64,000 nucleotides of DNA from Mucilaginibacter yixingensis (GTDB lineage Bacteria; Bacteroidota; Bacteroidia; Sphingobacteriales; Sphingobacteriaceae): the NCBI RefSeq assembly GCF_041080815.1, contig NZ_CP160205.1, positions 2,728,001 through 2,792,000 of the forward strand, read 5' to 3'. Position numbers and translations under genes: made by a program. The notes below the pieces were generated by a model. The model was not told the origin of the DNA. It worked only from the letters and a program-made list of their open reading frames with translations, and searched no databases. Positions 17,336-27,016 of this stretch are shown here, piece by piece (the first letter of the stretch is position 1; every line of letters starts with the position of its first letter).

Positions 17336-18592
17336 TTAAAGCTTAAGGAGCTCTTTAAAGCTCACCGTTTTATTATCTACAAGAGGCTTGGCATAAAATG
17401 CCAGAAACAGGATGTATCCCAAGGTTACGTACAGGAAAGTCATGGCTATGCGCAGTCCAAACATGTCGGCCATACTGCCAACAATCAGCGGAATAAGCGC
17501 CCCACCAAATATGCCCGAACACAGGATGCCCGAGAAAGAGCCATGATGCATGGCAATGGAGTTCAACGCCAGCGAGAACACAATAGAGAACATCACCGAT
17601 ATAAAGAACCCAGCCAGCGGAAAAGTATATAAAGCAATTTGCACACTGCCAAATAACGACAGCGAAACCGTGATGGCTGCCGTTGCCACTGCCCATTTGA
17701 GCACCAGGCGGGCATCCCATAGTTTTAACAGAAAGATCCCCAACAGACACCCTACCGACATTAGTCCCCAGAACCAGGCCACCGCATGGGCCCCACCTTT
17801 ATTGGGGTCGACACCATGATAGGTCCGCAGAAATTCTGACATCCAGTTGGCCAATGATTGCTCGGTGCCTACGTAAGCTACGATACCCAAAAAGAACAAC
17901 CAAACCGGGCGTTGCTTTAACAGTTCGATGTATACCGTAAAGGCGCCAGCCTTCTCATCGTCCTTTAACTCAACGTTGAGGATTTTGATGAACGCAATTA
18001 AACTAATCACCCGTATAAACACCGTGGTGAAGAGCCAGTACATGGCCGTCCACGATAAGCCCTGGCGCACTAAGGATGATAGTGTGCCGATGAGCCAGTC
18101 ACCTTGAACATGCGCCAGCAAACCGCTGTACAGGTACGAGAATATATACGGGCTTACAAAGGATGCAAAGCCAAAAACAAGCTGTGCCAGGACAGAGTAA
18201 ACGGCAAAATTCTCTTCGCCACCGGCGGTGCGCATCAGCGGGTTGATAATGACCTGCAGCATGGCCATACCCATACCTATAATGAACAGTGACCCAAGCG
18301 CAACGCTATAATATGGATACAATGAAAACACCAGCGAGCCAATGAGGTTAAGGCTGAACGCAATTAACAAGGATTTCTTCTCGCCTATCCGCTCAATCAG
18401 CATACCCGCCGGGACAGACATCACCCCATAGGCCAGGAAAAACGAGAACGGCAGAAAGGCTGCCATGGTTAAGCTGAGCTTATAGGTTTGTATAATTACC
18501 GGCATTAATGGCCCCAGAATATTGGTAACCAGCGATATGACAAACCAGATAAACAGGATGAGCCCGACCAGAAATTTATTGCTATGCTTCAT
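17336..18592 (-). CDS. MFS sugar permease (FucP/NagP-like)
   Basis: About 419 residues and 12 hydrophobic segments starting from MKHSNKFLVGL at 18592. An upstream in-frame ATG at 18631 would overlap the kinase gene by 50 bases and adds a non-conserved polar stretch, so the inner start is preferred (11-base overlap). MSVPAGMLIERIGEKKS is the MFS loop 2-3 motif. It probably imports desulfated mono- or disaccharides, since the gene lies between a ROK kinase and a sulfatase in one operon. The transported sugar is not readable from sequence. Confidence 0.82.
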   Translation of the reverse strand: MKHSNKFLVGLILFIWFVISLVTNILGPLMPVIIQTYKLSLTMAAFLPFSFFLAYGVMSVPAGMLIERIGEKKSLLIAFSLNLIGSLVFSLYPYYSVALGSLFIIGMGMAMLQVIINPLMRTAGGEENFAVYSVLAQLVFGFASFVSPYIFSYLYSGLLAHVQGDWLIGTLSSLVRQGLSWTAMYWLFTTVFIRVISLIAFIKILNVELKDDEKAGAFTVYIELLKQRPVWLFFLGIVAYVGTEQSLANWMSEFLRTYHGVDPNKGGAHAVAWFWGLMSVGCLLGIFLLKLWDARLVLKWAVATAAITVSLSLFGSVQIALYTFPLAGFFISVMFSIVFSLALNSIAMHHGSFSGILCSGIFGGALIPLIVGSMADMFGLRIAMTFLYVTLGYILFLAFYAKPLVDNKTVSFKELLKL

Positions 18593-19520
18593 AAAAAATG
18601 CGGCTGAAGGTTTGAAATACTTTGGCAGCACAGCCCATCAAACCTGCCTGATTGCCCAGCTCGGCTTTTACAATAAGGGTATGCTGAACAGAAATAGGGA
18701 TAGCTTTGGCAGGCACACGGGCGGCAATCTCGGGCACATAAAAATCAGCTTCGCTGATGCCGCCGCCAATCACCACTTTTTGCGGACTGAACACATTAAT
18801 TAAACCGGCAATGCCTGAGGACAGGTAATCAAAATGCTCATTAAATGCGGCAATTGCCTGTGGTTGCTGTTTTCGGTATTGCCGGGCTATCAGCTCGCCG
18901 GTAATTTCTTCTGTTGCGGCTCCACCCATCAGTTCTTTATATCTAGTAACCAAGGCCGGTACTGCCGCGTAAGCTTCCAGGCAGCCTATGCCACCGCAGG
19001 CGCATTTTTTTCCGTTATGTACAATGGGGATGTGGCCAATCTCTCCGCCCCTATTTTTGTAACCGCTGTAGGCCTCGCCCTTAATAATCAGGCTGCCGCC
19101 GATGCCGGTGCCAACTGTTAGAAACAAAACATCGCTACAGCCAACGCCTGCCCCGTACAGCTGTTCGCCGGCGCCCATCATGTTTACATCATTATCAATC
19201 ACCACATCCAGGTGGGTTGCCGAGCTGATGATATCGCCCAGATCAACATTAACAAAACCCGGCAGGTTATCGGCACCACCAATAATGACGTTTTTATCTA
19301 CTATGCCCGGAAAGCCAATGCCTACCCCAATAATTTTATCTGAAACATGGGCAACACACTTTCGGATGGCCGTTAATATCAGGGCGATATTTTCGCCCTG
19401 TGCGTACATATTGCTGATTGGGAAATTAAATGTGTATACCAGGTTACCCAAAGTATCTACGACACCGCACTTCAGAGATGAACCGCCGATATCTATTCCG
19501 ATTGCGTAAGACTTTTTCAA
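18582..19520 (-). CDS. ROK-family sugar kinase (glucokinase or N-acetylhexosamine kinase)
   Basis: A 312-residue intact ROK kinase: AIGIDIGGSSLKCGV (phosphate 1, Asp10), VVIDNDVN with catalytic Asp111, TVGTGIGGSLI (phosphate 2), GEIGH then CACGGIGCLE with the zinc-binding cysteines, and VVIGGGIS (adenosine loop). It phosphorylates an imported hexose or amino sugar; in this context GlcNAc, GlcN or GalNAc from glycosaminoglycans is likely. First gene of the operon kinase-MFS-sulfatase-PL8, read from a promoter that abuts the stop codon of the hybrid sensor gene. Confidence 0.9.
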   Translation of the reverse strand: MKKSYAIGIDIGGSSLKCGVVDTLGNLVYTFNFPISNMYAQGENIALILTAIRKCVAHVSDKIIGVGIGFPGIVDKNVIIGGADNLPGFVNVDLGDIISSATHLDVVIDNDVNMMGAGEQLYGAGVGCSDVLFLTVGTGIGGSLIIKGEAYSGYKNRGGEIGHIPIVHNGKKCACGGIGCLEAYAAVPALVTRYKELMGGAATEEITGELIARQYRKQQPQAIAAFNEHFDYLSSGIAGLINVFSPQKVVIGGGISEADFYVPEIAARVPAKAIPISVQHTLIVKAELGNQAGLMGCAAKVFQTFSRIFYEA

Positions 19521-19540
19521 TTTTTTCGAAGATTTTTCTT

Positions 19541-19602
19541 CAAAATTCCTTGAAATGGCCTGCCGGGGATTTAGATTTTGCTTTTAAATGTTTTGATTTT
19601 GT
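19541..19602 (-). promoter_or_regulatory. PUL promoter 5: paired repeats plus -7 box, upstream of kinase-MFS-sulfatase-PL8 operon
   Basis: On the minus strand, repeats ACAAAATCAAAAC (19602-19590) and GCAAAATCTAAAT (19581-19569) start 21 bp apart, then 20 bp to GAATTTTG (19548-19541). Both repeats are close to the best consensus. The distal copy begins one base after the end of the sensor gene. Confidence 0.62.
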
Positions 19603-22600
19603 TTAAACATCCGACTTTTTTGCTTCCTCCCTTGCCAGGTATTCCGTTGGCATACAGTCATAATACTGTTTAAAGGCCGTAGAGAAATACGATGGCGAGT
19701 TAAAGCCCGACATGTAGGCCACCTGAGCAATGGTATACTGCTTGGTTTGCATAAACTCCACCGCCTTTTTAAACCGGATACGCTTGATAAAATCTGTAGC
19801 TGATTCGCCGGTGATGGCGCGGAGCTTCAAGTAAAGGTTAGACCGGCTCATGCCTATCTCGCGACTAAATTTATCGACAGAAAAATCGGGCTCAGACAAG
19901 TTGGCTTCGATAATGGAGATCGCCTGTTTCAAAAACTCTTCGTCGAGCGTATTTAGTGCAATATTTTCAGGAACAACTTCTGTAGACGATGAGTAATATT
20001 CTTTCAAACGTTTTCTCGACCGCAGGATGTTCTGCACCTTGGCCTCCAATATGGTGATAGAGAACGGTTTGGTGATGTAATCATCGGCCCCCATTTCCAG
20101 GCCTTTCACCTGTTGGCTGGTTTCGGTCTTGGCAGTTAGCAATACCACAGGGATGTGGCAGGTTTGGATATTTTTCTTCACCCGCTTGCAGAAATGCAGA
20201 CCATCCAGCTCAGGCATCATCACGTCGCAGATAATCAGATCTGCCGGATGTTCTTCCAGTACTTTCAAGGCTTGTGCGCCGTCATACGCCGTCAGCACAT
20301 CATAGTTTGCTGAAAATGCCTGAGTGAGGTAGCTTACAATATCATAGTTATCATCAACAATAAGCAGGCGTTCCCTATCTTTAACCAGTTGATCGGTAAC
20401 CTGTTCAGCTTCATTTAGTTGCTCTTCCGGTTCGTCCGTATCAAATTCAGGCAAAACTTCCCATTCTTGTTCTGTTTGGGTGATAGAGAGGTCATACACC
20501 TTGTTTGCGGCTTCTACATCGTTGCGGTAAAGCTGCTCATCCATTGGTATTTTAACCATAAAGGTACTGCCATGACCATAAGCACTTTCTACCTGAATAG
20601 TACCGTGATGAAGCTCAACCAACTGGCGGGTAAAGGCCAGGCCCACGCCTGAGCCCAGATTCATCTCGCCGCCGTTTACCTGGTAAAACCTGTCGAATAT
20701 TTTATCCAGATGCACCTGCTCAATCCCTTTACCGTTATCGGTTATTTTGATCACCGCCGAGTTATCGATTTTTGAAAGCTCGATCCTGATCTCGCCGCCT
20801 TTAGGAGTGTATTTGAAGGCGTTGGATAAGAGGTTAAACATGATGCGCTCGATGGCATCCTTATCAAACAAGAAGGTCAGTTTAGGCTCGGTAGATACAT
20901 ACTGATACCTGATCTCATTTCGGTCTGACAGTATTTTGAACGAGGCATAAACCTCATGAATAAACGATACCATATCCCCTCCGCCTACCTTCAGCTTACG
21001 TGTGCCCATCTCTGTTTTCCTGAACTCAAACAGTTGATCAACCAGGTGATACAAACGTTTGGCGTTGTAGAACATCATTTTAAACTGCTTGTTCAACTGC
21101 TTATCGGCAACGGGCTTGTTCATCAGTTGTTCCAGCGGGGCCAGGATCAAGGTTAACGGTGTGCGCAGCTCATGCGATACATTGGTAAAGAAATCCATCT
21201 TGATCTTGTTGATGGAGTTCACCTTATCGCGCTCCATACGTTCAATTTTAAGCTGCTGCAATGCTTGCAGTCGCTCAACCACCATCCGGAAGGCTACATA
21301 GCCAGCTATTGCCAGCACAATCAGCGATATCAAATAGAACCACCACGTATTATACCAGGGCGGCAAGACGGATATAGCCAGCGTACGTACCGGACTGCTC
21401 TCGCCATCGGGCCCTATTGCCTTTACTTCCAGCACATAACTGCCGGGTTGCAGGTTACTATAGCTGGCTTTGGGGATATTGTCTGTATGCTGCCACACCA
21501 CATCAAATCCTTTTAGGCGATACAGGTAGCGTGTACGGTTGGCCGATATATAGTTAAACGTGTTAAAATAGATGGTAAACTGCCGTTGATCATGCTTGAA
21601 TTGTAGTTCGCCTGCAGCATCAATGTGCTGATCTAACACGCCGCTGCCATCATTTACGGCAACCGGTTTATTCAGCACTTCAAGACCGGTAAAGGCGACA
21701 TGCAGCTTTAGCGGATACTGCTTAATGGCCGATGGATAGAAATAAGAAATGCCGTTAATGCCGCCAAAAAGCATCATCCCGTCTTGCGCTTTAAACGCCG
21801 CGTAAGAGTTAAACTGGTTGTTTTGCAAGCCATCCTTAATATCAAACCATTGCAGGTTGCGGGTATCTGGGTTGAAACGTGCCAGCCCCCGGTTGGTAGA
21901 GATCCAGAGGTTACCCTCATCGTCGGGTAAAATGCCATAAATGGCGCCCTTAAGAAAATCAGGGCGTTGCTTTGGCGTGATGAACGTTTTACCTGTTTCG
22001 TCAAACAAATTCAAACCATCGCGCGTGCCTATCCAGATCCGTTTCTGCTGATCTTCGGCAATACAGTTCACCACTTCGTTGCTAAGTGTTGTACCCGGGA
22101 AACCTGCAAAAAGCATCTGATCAGGATAAAATTGGTTAACCCCATTGGTGGTGCCAATCCAGATGCGGTGCCTGCTATCTTCCATCAGAAAGGTCAACTC
22201 GTCTGAGGTCAAGCGTTTACCAGCAGCATCGATATAGATGCGTCTGAAGTTGTTTTTTTCGGGATAGAACTGGTCGAGCCCAGACCGCGTTCCTACCCAA
22301 ATACGCGATTGATGATCTTTTAATAACGAGTAAACCATATCGCCAGACAGGCTGGCGGCATCGTTTTCTTTATACCTGAAAACCTTTACATTGCCCGTAG
22401 CCGGATCTAAAATATCCAGACCGGCGTTATGCGTGCCGAGCAATATATGTCCGCTGTTATCATACTCAATGGCTTTCAGGTTGTTTGAACTAAGCCCCTG
22501 GCCCCCATCCTCGCGGTAGCTGTAATATTTTACGGTGCCGGCTTTGCGGTCCCAATAGTTTAGCCCTTTATCATTGGTGCCTATCCAGAAATTGCCTTTA

Positions 22601-23706
22601 GCGTCCTCCTTGATCACGTCGATCACCTGGTCGTTAAGGGATGTTTTGCCCGTGTTCTGATTCAACAGGTTAAACTTAATATCATGCCGGTGATAGTAGT
22701 TAACACCACCATAAAAAGTGCCCAGCCACATGCCCTGCTGCTTATCGCGATAGATGACACGTACTGAATTTTGACTGATGGTGTACGGATTGGTTGCATG
22801 GTGATAATAATTGTCTATCGCGCCACTCTGCGGATTTAGTACAGAAAGCCCCCTGAAAGTACCTACCCAGATATTACCTTCTCCATCTTTATTGAGCGCC
22901 CTTACCGTATTATCAACAATGCTTTGCGCCGCCCCGGGTTGATGCTGATACTGAACAATTTGTTTAGTTTCTGTATCATACCTCAATAAACCGTTACTTT
23001 CAGTTGCTATCCAAAAGAAGGTACCATCAACAAAAATATCGTTTAAGCTGGTAGAACTGTAGCTTCCAATATTAATGCGCTGCAAATCTGCCTGGCCTGC
23101 CGGCAATTTGAACAACCCCAGGTTGGTGGCAAAATAAAGATCGCCGTGAAAATTGAGGATCTTATAGATGTACTTGATGCCCATGGCCACTCCCTCCATA
23201 TTAAAGGAGCTCATTTTGCCGCTGGCCGGATTGAGTACGAACAACTCACCCACACTGCTACCTACCCATATTTTATGATCATTACCCTCGGCAATGGCAG
23301 AGATAAACCAATCGCCCGGTTTACGGGAATGTTGGTAGTTGACAAACTTATCCGATGCGTAATCGTACCGACTGACGCCACGGTCGCCGCCTATCCAGAG
23401 CTGACCTTTATGATCGATAAAAGTAGATTTGATAAAACCCGATTGCAGGCTTTGCGGATCGCCCTCTACCGGGTGATAAACGGTAAAAGTTTCGCCGTCA
23501 TAACGGTTCAATCCCTCCTGGGTTCCCATCCAGATAAAACCGAGGGTATCCTGAATAATGGTATAAACGGTACTTTGAGAAAGACCTTTATCAACCGATA
23601 TGGTTCTGAAATTGCGTGACTGTGCCTGCGAAAAGGCATTGCCGTATTGGAGCAGCAAGGCCAGCAACAGCACATAAGGTAATACCCGGCAGGTTTTCAT
23701 ACGCAC
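19603..23706 (-). CDS. Hybrid two-component system regulator (HTCS) of the glycosaminoglycan locus
   Basis: A 1367-residue single-protein sensor and regulator. Signal peptide (1-27) and about 14 Reg_prop propeller repeats (35-660) with blades like IWVGTRSGLDQFYP form the periplasmic sensor. Then come a Y_Y_Y domain (~710-782), one membrane segment (787-807), a histidine kinase with His845 in SHELRTP and NLLSNAFKYTP, DNGKGI ATPase boxes, a receiver with Asp1161 (ICDVMMPELDG) and Lys1213, and a C-terminal AraC-type DNA-binding domain (~1265-1360). Such proteins bind an oligosaccharide in the periplasm and activate their utilisation locus. The AraC domain fits the 21-bp-spaced direct repeats at eight local promoters, including its own. 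Confidence 0.95.
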   Translation of the reverse strand: MRMKTCRVLPYVLLLALLLQYGNAFSQAQSRNFRTISVDKGLSQSTVYTIIQDTLGFIWMGTQEGLNRYDGETFTVYHPVEGDPQSLQSGFIKSTFIDHKGQLWIGGDRGVSRYDYASDKFVNYQHSRKPGDWFISAIAEGNDHKIWVGSSVGELFVLNPASGKMSSFNMEGVAMGIKYIYKILNFHGDLYFATNLGLFKLPAGQADLQRINIGSYSSTSLNDIFVDGTFFWIATESNGLLRYDTETKQIVQYQHQPGAAQSIVDNTVRALNKDGEGNIWVGTFRGLSVLNPQSGAIDNYYHHATNPYTISQNSVRVIYRDKQQGMWLGTFYGGVNYYHRHDIKFNLLNQNTGKTSLNDQVIDVIKEDAKGNFWIGTNDKGLNYWDRKAGTVKYYSYREDGGQGLSSNNLKAIEYDNSGHILLGTHNAGLDILDPATGNVKVFRYKENDAASLSGDMVYSLLKDHQSRIWVGTRSGLDQFYPEKNNFRRIYIDAAGKRLTSDELTFLMEDSRHRIWIGTTNGVNQFYPDQMLFAGFPGTTLSNEVVNCIAEDQQKRIWIGTRDGLNLFDETGKTFITPKQRPDFLKGAIYGILPDDEGNLWISTNRGLARFNPDTRNLQWFDIKDGLQNNQFNSYAAFKAQDGMMLFGGINGISYFYPSAIKQYPLKLHVAFTGLEVLNKPVAVNDGSGVLDQHIDAAGELQFKHDQRQFTIYFNTFNYISANRTRYLYRLKGFDVVWQHTDNIPKASYSNLQPGSYVLEVKAIGPDGESSPVRTLAISVLPPWYNTWWFYLISLIVLAIAGYVAFRMVVERLQALQQLKIERMERDKVNSINKIKMDFFTNVSHELRTPLTLILAPLEQLMNKPVADKQLNKQFKMMFYNAKRLYHLVDQLFEFRKTEMGTRKLKVGGGDMVSFIHEVYASFKILSDRNEIRYQYVSTEPKLTFLFDKDAIERIMFNLLSNAFKYTPKGGEIRIELSKIDNSAVIKITDNGKGIEQVHLDKIFDRFYQVNGGEMNLGSGVGLAFTRQLVELHHGTIQVESAYGHGSTFMVKIPMDEQLYRNDVEAANKVYDLSITQTEQEWEVLPEFDTDEPEEQLNEAEQVTDQLVKDRERLLIVDDNYDIVSYLTQAFSANYDVLTAYDGAQALKVLEEHPADLIICDVMMPELDGLHFCKRVKKNIQTCHIPVVLLTAKTETSQQVKGLEMGADDYITKPFSITILEAKVQNILRSRKRLKEYYSSSTEVVPENIALNTLDEEFLKQAISIIEANLSEPDFSVDKFSREIGMSRSNLYLKLRAITGESATDFIKRIRFKKAVEFMQTKQYTIAQVAYMSGFNSPSYFSTAFKQYYDCMPTEYLAREEAKKSDV

Positions 23707-23766
23707 TTAAACTTACAAGTTAAAAATAATTGGCCATCAGCGCAAGATGCGGTCTGATTTTAAAAT

Positions 23767-23828
23767 GCAAGTTAGAGATAGTAGCCCGTGCCGGGTTTAG
23801 ATTTTGTACAATTTGCTTTAGATTTTGT
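23767..23828 (-). promoter_or_regulatory. PUL promoter 6: best paired repeats plus -7 box, upstream of the HTCS gene
   Basis: On the minus strand, ACAAAATCTAAAG (23828-23816) and ACAAAATCTAAAC (23807-23795) are 12 of 13 identical, start 21 bp apart and are followed after 20 bp by TAACTTGC (23774-23767). This is the cleanest copy and suggests autoregulation of the sensor. Confidence 0.65.
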
Positions 23829-23932
23829 TGAAGGTTGTGCCTGCCGGTCCAACGTTATTCAGGCAAAAACACCCAATGCATAACGGAAACGCAGGTTGGC
23901 TAAATTTTGAAGGATTAGGCTGATCGCATTTT

Positions 23933-25312
23933 TTACAGAGCAGCAAACGTGTCTTTGTTTTTAGCGCACCACTGTTTTAAATAAGCACGCATACTATGGA
24001 GTTGCTTGCTGAATGCAGGTTGCACGGCCAGGTTATTCATCTCGCCGGGGTCTTTCTGCAGATTAAAAAGTTGCTCCCTGATGGTGCCTTTGTCATAGAC
24101 AATATATTTCCAGTCTTTGGTAATCACGGCGCGCCCGCTGATGCCGAGCAGTTTGCTGTTATCGGCAAAATCTGTTTCAATAACCAGTGTATCCCGAAGT
24201 GATGTTTGCGGATGAGCGATGCGCTTGCCTATATCAGCACCTTTAAGCACCGGCGGCGTTTTAATGCCCGCAAAACCGCAGATGGTTGGAATGATATCAG
24301 TTCCGTTGCATACCAGCATATCATCTGTACGGCCCTTCCATTGCCCCAATCGCGAAACAATAAATGGGATACGCGCGGCCTCTTCATAAAGAATTTGTTT
24401 CTGGTTCCAGCGGTGGGCGCCATAGCCATCGCCATGATCGGCCGTGAAAACGATGATGGTATTTTGCTCCACCCCATATTTTTTGAGCGAGCCCAGCACC
24501 ATACCAATGTAGTTATCTACCTTTTCAACCAATCGGTTATAGGCCCAGCGGTATTGGCGCCATTGGTCGGCCGTCCAGTTTACTGTTGGATAAGTATTGG
24601 TGTTTACCTTTTGCTGTTCGCGAACAATAGCCGGCTCATTAGCCGGTATCTGCCAGTTAGCGGGCAAAGGCGGACATTGCGAGGGCGGCGGCGCTGAAGC
24701 CAGCAGATCCATCTTCAGCTCATCTCCCCTGGCCCATTCACAAATATCATGCGGGTTAAGGAATGAGGCCACCAGCAGAAATGGCTCGGCTTTGTGTTGT
24801 TTGATAAAACTGGCGCAGAACGATGGCGTAGCTGCATCATTATAATCCTGAAAATTGGTGTTTTGGATGGTCTCAAACCCATGCTGGCTCACCTTGGCTA
24901 CCGGCACCGGCAGATGCCATTTGCCCACATAGCCGGTTTTATAACCGGCTGTCTGGAATATTTTTCCCATCATCAGCAAGCTATCGGGCCATTGTCCGTC
25001 GCGCTCTTCGGCATTACCTTTAAAGCCGGTTTGATAAGGCATTTTGCCGCTGAAAATAGCCGTGCGGGACGGCGTACACAGCGGCTGCGCACAATAAGCC
25101 CTACTGAACCGCACGCCGTTAGCCGCCAGTCGATCCATTGCTGGGGTATGCAGGCCATGGTTACCCGCTGCACTCATGGCATCGGCGGTTTGCTGGTCTG
25201 TTATGATGAGCAGAATATTGGGCCGCTGATTGGTTTGGGCGTGTGCGCCCGAAATGAGCACACACACCAACCAAACAACCACATATATCCCTAGATGAGT
25301 TTTTGTTTTCAT
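23933..25312 (-). CDS. S1-family sulfatase, possible uronate 2-O-sulfatase
   Basis: A 459-residue exported sulfatase (signal ending near GAHAQ-26). ILLIITDQQ at 33-41 holds the metal site and CTPSRTAIFSG at 79-89 the formylglycine motif with Cys79. FTADHGDGYGAHRWNQKQ is the second metal block. The compact size and the LCTPSRTAIFSGKMPYQTG block resemble 2-O-sulfatases acting on unsaturated uronic acid (S1_9), the enzyme class that precedes GH88 in heparin breakdown. It is the third gene after SusC and SusD with a 32-bp gap, so it is expressed with the importer. The positional specificity is inferred. Confidence 0.8.
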   Translation of the reverse strand: MKTKTHLGIYVVVWLVCVLISGAHAQTNQRPNILLIITDQQTADAMSAAGNHGLHTPAMDRLAANGVRFSRAYCAQPLCTPSRTAIFSGKMPYQTGFKGNAEERDGQWPDSLLMMGKIFQTAGYKTGYVGKWHLPVPVAKVSQHGFETIQNTNFQDYNDAATPSFCASFIKQHKAEPFLLVASFLNPHDICEWARGDELKMDLLASAPPPSQCPPLPANWQIPANEPAIVREQQKVNTNTYPTVNWTADQWRQYRWAYNRLVEKVDNYIGMVLGSLKKYGVEQNTIIVFTADHGDGYGAHRWNQKQILYEEAARIPFIVSRLGQWKGRTDDMLVCNGTDIIPTICGFAGIKTPPVLKGADIGKRIAHPQTSLRDTLVIETDFADNSKLLGISGRAVITKDWKYIVYDKGTIREQLFNLQKDPGEMNNLAVQPAFSKQLHSMRAYLKQWCAKNKDTFAAL

Positions 25313-25344
25313 AGGTAGATTACTAATTGCTATCGGGCAGTCAA

Positions 25345-26997
25345 TTAATACTTAGGATTTTGTGTAAAGCCCGGATTATGGTTCACATCAAACTCCGCAG
25401 CCGGAATTGGGTACAGCTCATGTTTGCCATCCACAAAGTTGGTACCGGCCACATAAGGGTAGTTGCTGCGATAAGCTTTTGCGGCAACCTGTGTAGCACG
25501 CAGGGTTGGCCCAAGGATATTCCAGCGAATCAGATCAGCCTTGCGGATGCCTTCATAGCAAAGCTCCCAGGCACGCTCCTGTTGAATACTTTTTAAGAAA
25601 GTAGTCTTGTCCTGGCCTGCAGGCAGATCCACAGCTACGTTGGCAGTAGTCAACGGTTTGCCAAAGGCCCTTCTTCTTACCATGTTGATAGCGTTGTACG
25701 CATCGGCATTCGGGCCGTTGTTTAGTTCGTTCTCGGCCTCGGCACGCATCAGCAGCACGTCGGCATAACGCAGCACACACCAGTTGATATCGGTATTGTT
25801 TAAATCCTTCGGACTGGTTCCTTGCCAGTCGCGGCGCCATTTGCCTGGCGACCAGGTATCGTCTTTGCTGGCAGCTATCTGCACCGGGTTACCGTTAATA
25901 TCCAGGCTGTAAGTACACACTGCTACATCTCTGCGCAAATCGCCTGTGGCATAAGTTTTCTGGAACGGTGCCATCGCCTTATAAAATGAGTTGGCACGAC
26001 CATAAGGGTTACCGGCAACCGCTATAGGTGCATTCCAGGTACCAATAAAGCCACTGTTTGGAGAGTTACCGGCGCTGTTATAAAACGCCACCTCAAACAT
26101 ACACTCTTTTGGTTCCAGCGTCAGTTTACACTGATTTTGGAAGATCTGCTGATAGCTGGCATTGAGCACATGCTCGCCAGAATTCATGATATCGGTAGTT
26201 TGCGTTTTAGCAATGGTGTAGTAGTCCTGGTAGTTGGCCGGGCGTTCCATCTGTCCATTTTGGCGTAGTGAGTAACCGCCTGCAAACAGGGCCACACGGG
26301 CCAGCATCCCTTTAACGGCTCCTTTGCTCAAACGCTCGTCTGATGTTTTTTGCGATGCCCATGGGATATCGTCAATCGCCTCGGTCATATCTTTAATGAC
26401 CTGGGTGTAGATCGTCATGCGGTCTGTACGAGGTAGCTGCAAATCGTCAGTGGCTTGGGTGGGTGTCAGCTTAAAAGGCACATCGCCAAATAGTCTTACC
26501 AGTTCTGAGTAATAGAAACCGCGTAAAAATTTCGCTTCGGCCAGCATGCGCTTCAGGCTGGCTTTCTGTGCGTCGGTACCGCTGGTAAACAGCGGCATCT
26601 GCGGAATTTGCTGGATCACCAGGTTAGCCCGGTCAATACCTTTATAAAAAGCCGACCATACCTGGATAAGGTAACCGTGCACCGGCGTAATGCCATAGTG
26701 GGCTGCTACGCGTGGATCATTTGAAAAATCGGAGCCTTGCATCTGGGCAATATCGGTATCGATATCAAACACCATCGATATATAAAAGCCATAAGTATTC
26801 TGGCTCGACATGATTTCGTAAACACCCATGGTAGCCATGTAGGCCTCATCGGTATTAGCAAAAAAGGTATTGGTGGTATATTGCGATTGTGGTTTTTCTT
26901 CCAGCGTTTTTTTGCACGACGGCTGGATCAATACGCCGGCAGCCAGCAAGGTTACGACGGCGACTTTTTTTATTGGGATTTGAAAATACTTTTTCAT
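25345..26997 (-). CDS. SusD/RagB-type surface glycan-binding lipoprotein
   Basis: A 550-residue lipoprotein: hydrophobic leader then IQPSCKKT with lipidated Cys28. RagB/SusD features include FLRGFYYSELVRLFGDVPF (tetratricopeptide-like helices), YADVLLMRAEAEN, and the C-terminal WELCYEGIRKADLIRW and LYPIPAAEFDVNHNPGFTQNP blocks. It forms the lid of the SusC pore and captures the polysaccharide at the cell surface. It starts 19 bp after the susC-like gene on the same strand. Confidence 0.95.
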   Translation of the reverse strand: MKKYFQIPIKKVAVVTLLAAGVLIQPSCKKTLEEKPQSQYTTNTFFANTDEAYMATMGVYEIMSSQNTYGFYISMVFDIDTDIAQMQGSDFSNDPRVAAHYGITPVHGYLIQVWSAFYKGIDRANLVIQQIPQMPLFTSGTDAQKASLKRMLAEAKFLRGFYYSELVRLFGDVPFKLTPTQATDDLQLPRTDRMTIYTQVIKDMTEAIDDIPWASQKTSDERLSKGAVKGMLARVALFAGGYSLRQNGQMERPANYQDYYTIAKTQTTDIMNSGEHVLNASYQQIFQNQCKLTLEPKECMFEVAFYNSAGNSPNSGFIGTWNAPIAVAGNPYGRANSFYKAMAPFQKTYATGDLRRDVAVCTYSLDINGNPVQIAASKDDTWSPGKWRRDWQGTSPKDLNNTDINWCVLRYADVLLMRAEAENELNNGPNADAYNAINMVRRRAFGKPLTTANVAVDLPAGQDKTTFLKSIQQERAWELCYEGIRKADLIRWNILGPTLRATQVAAKAYRSNYPYVAGTNFVDGKHELYPIPAAEFDVNHNPGFTQNPKY

Positions 26998-27016
26998 GAT
27001 TGAAAGCTAAAATTGG

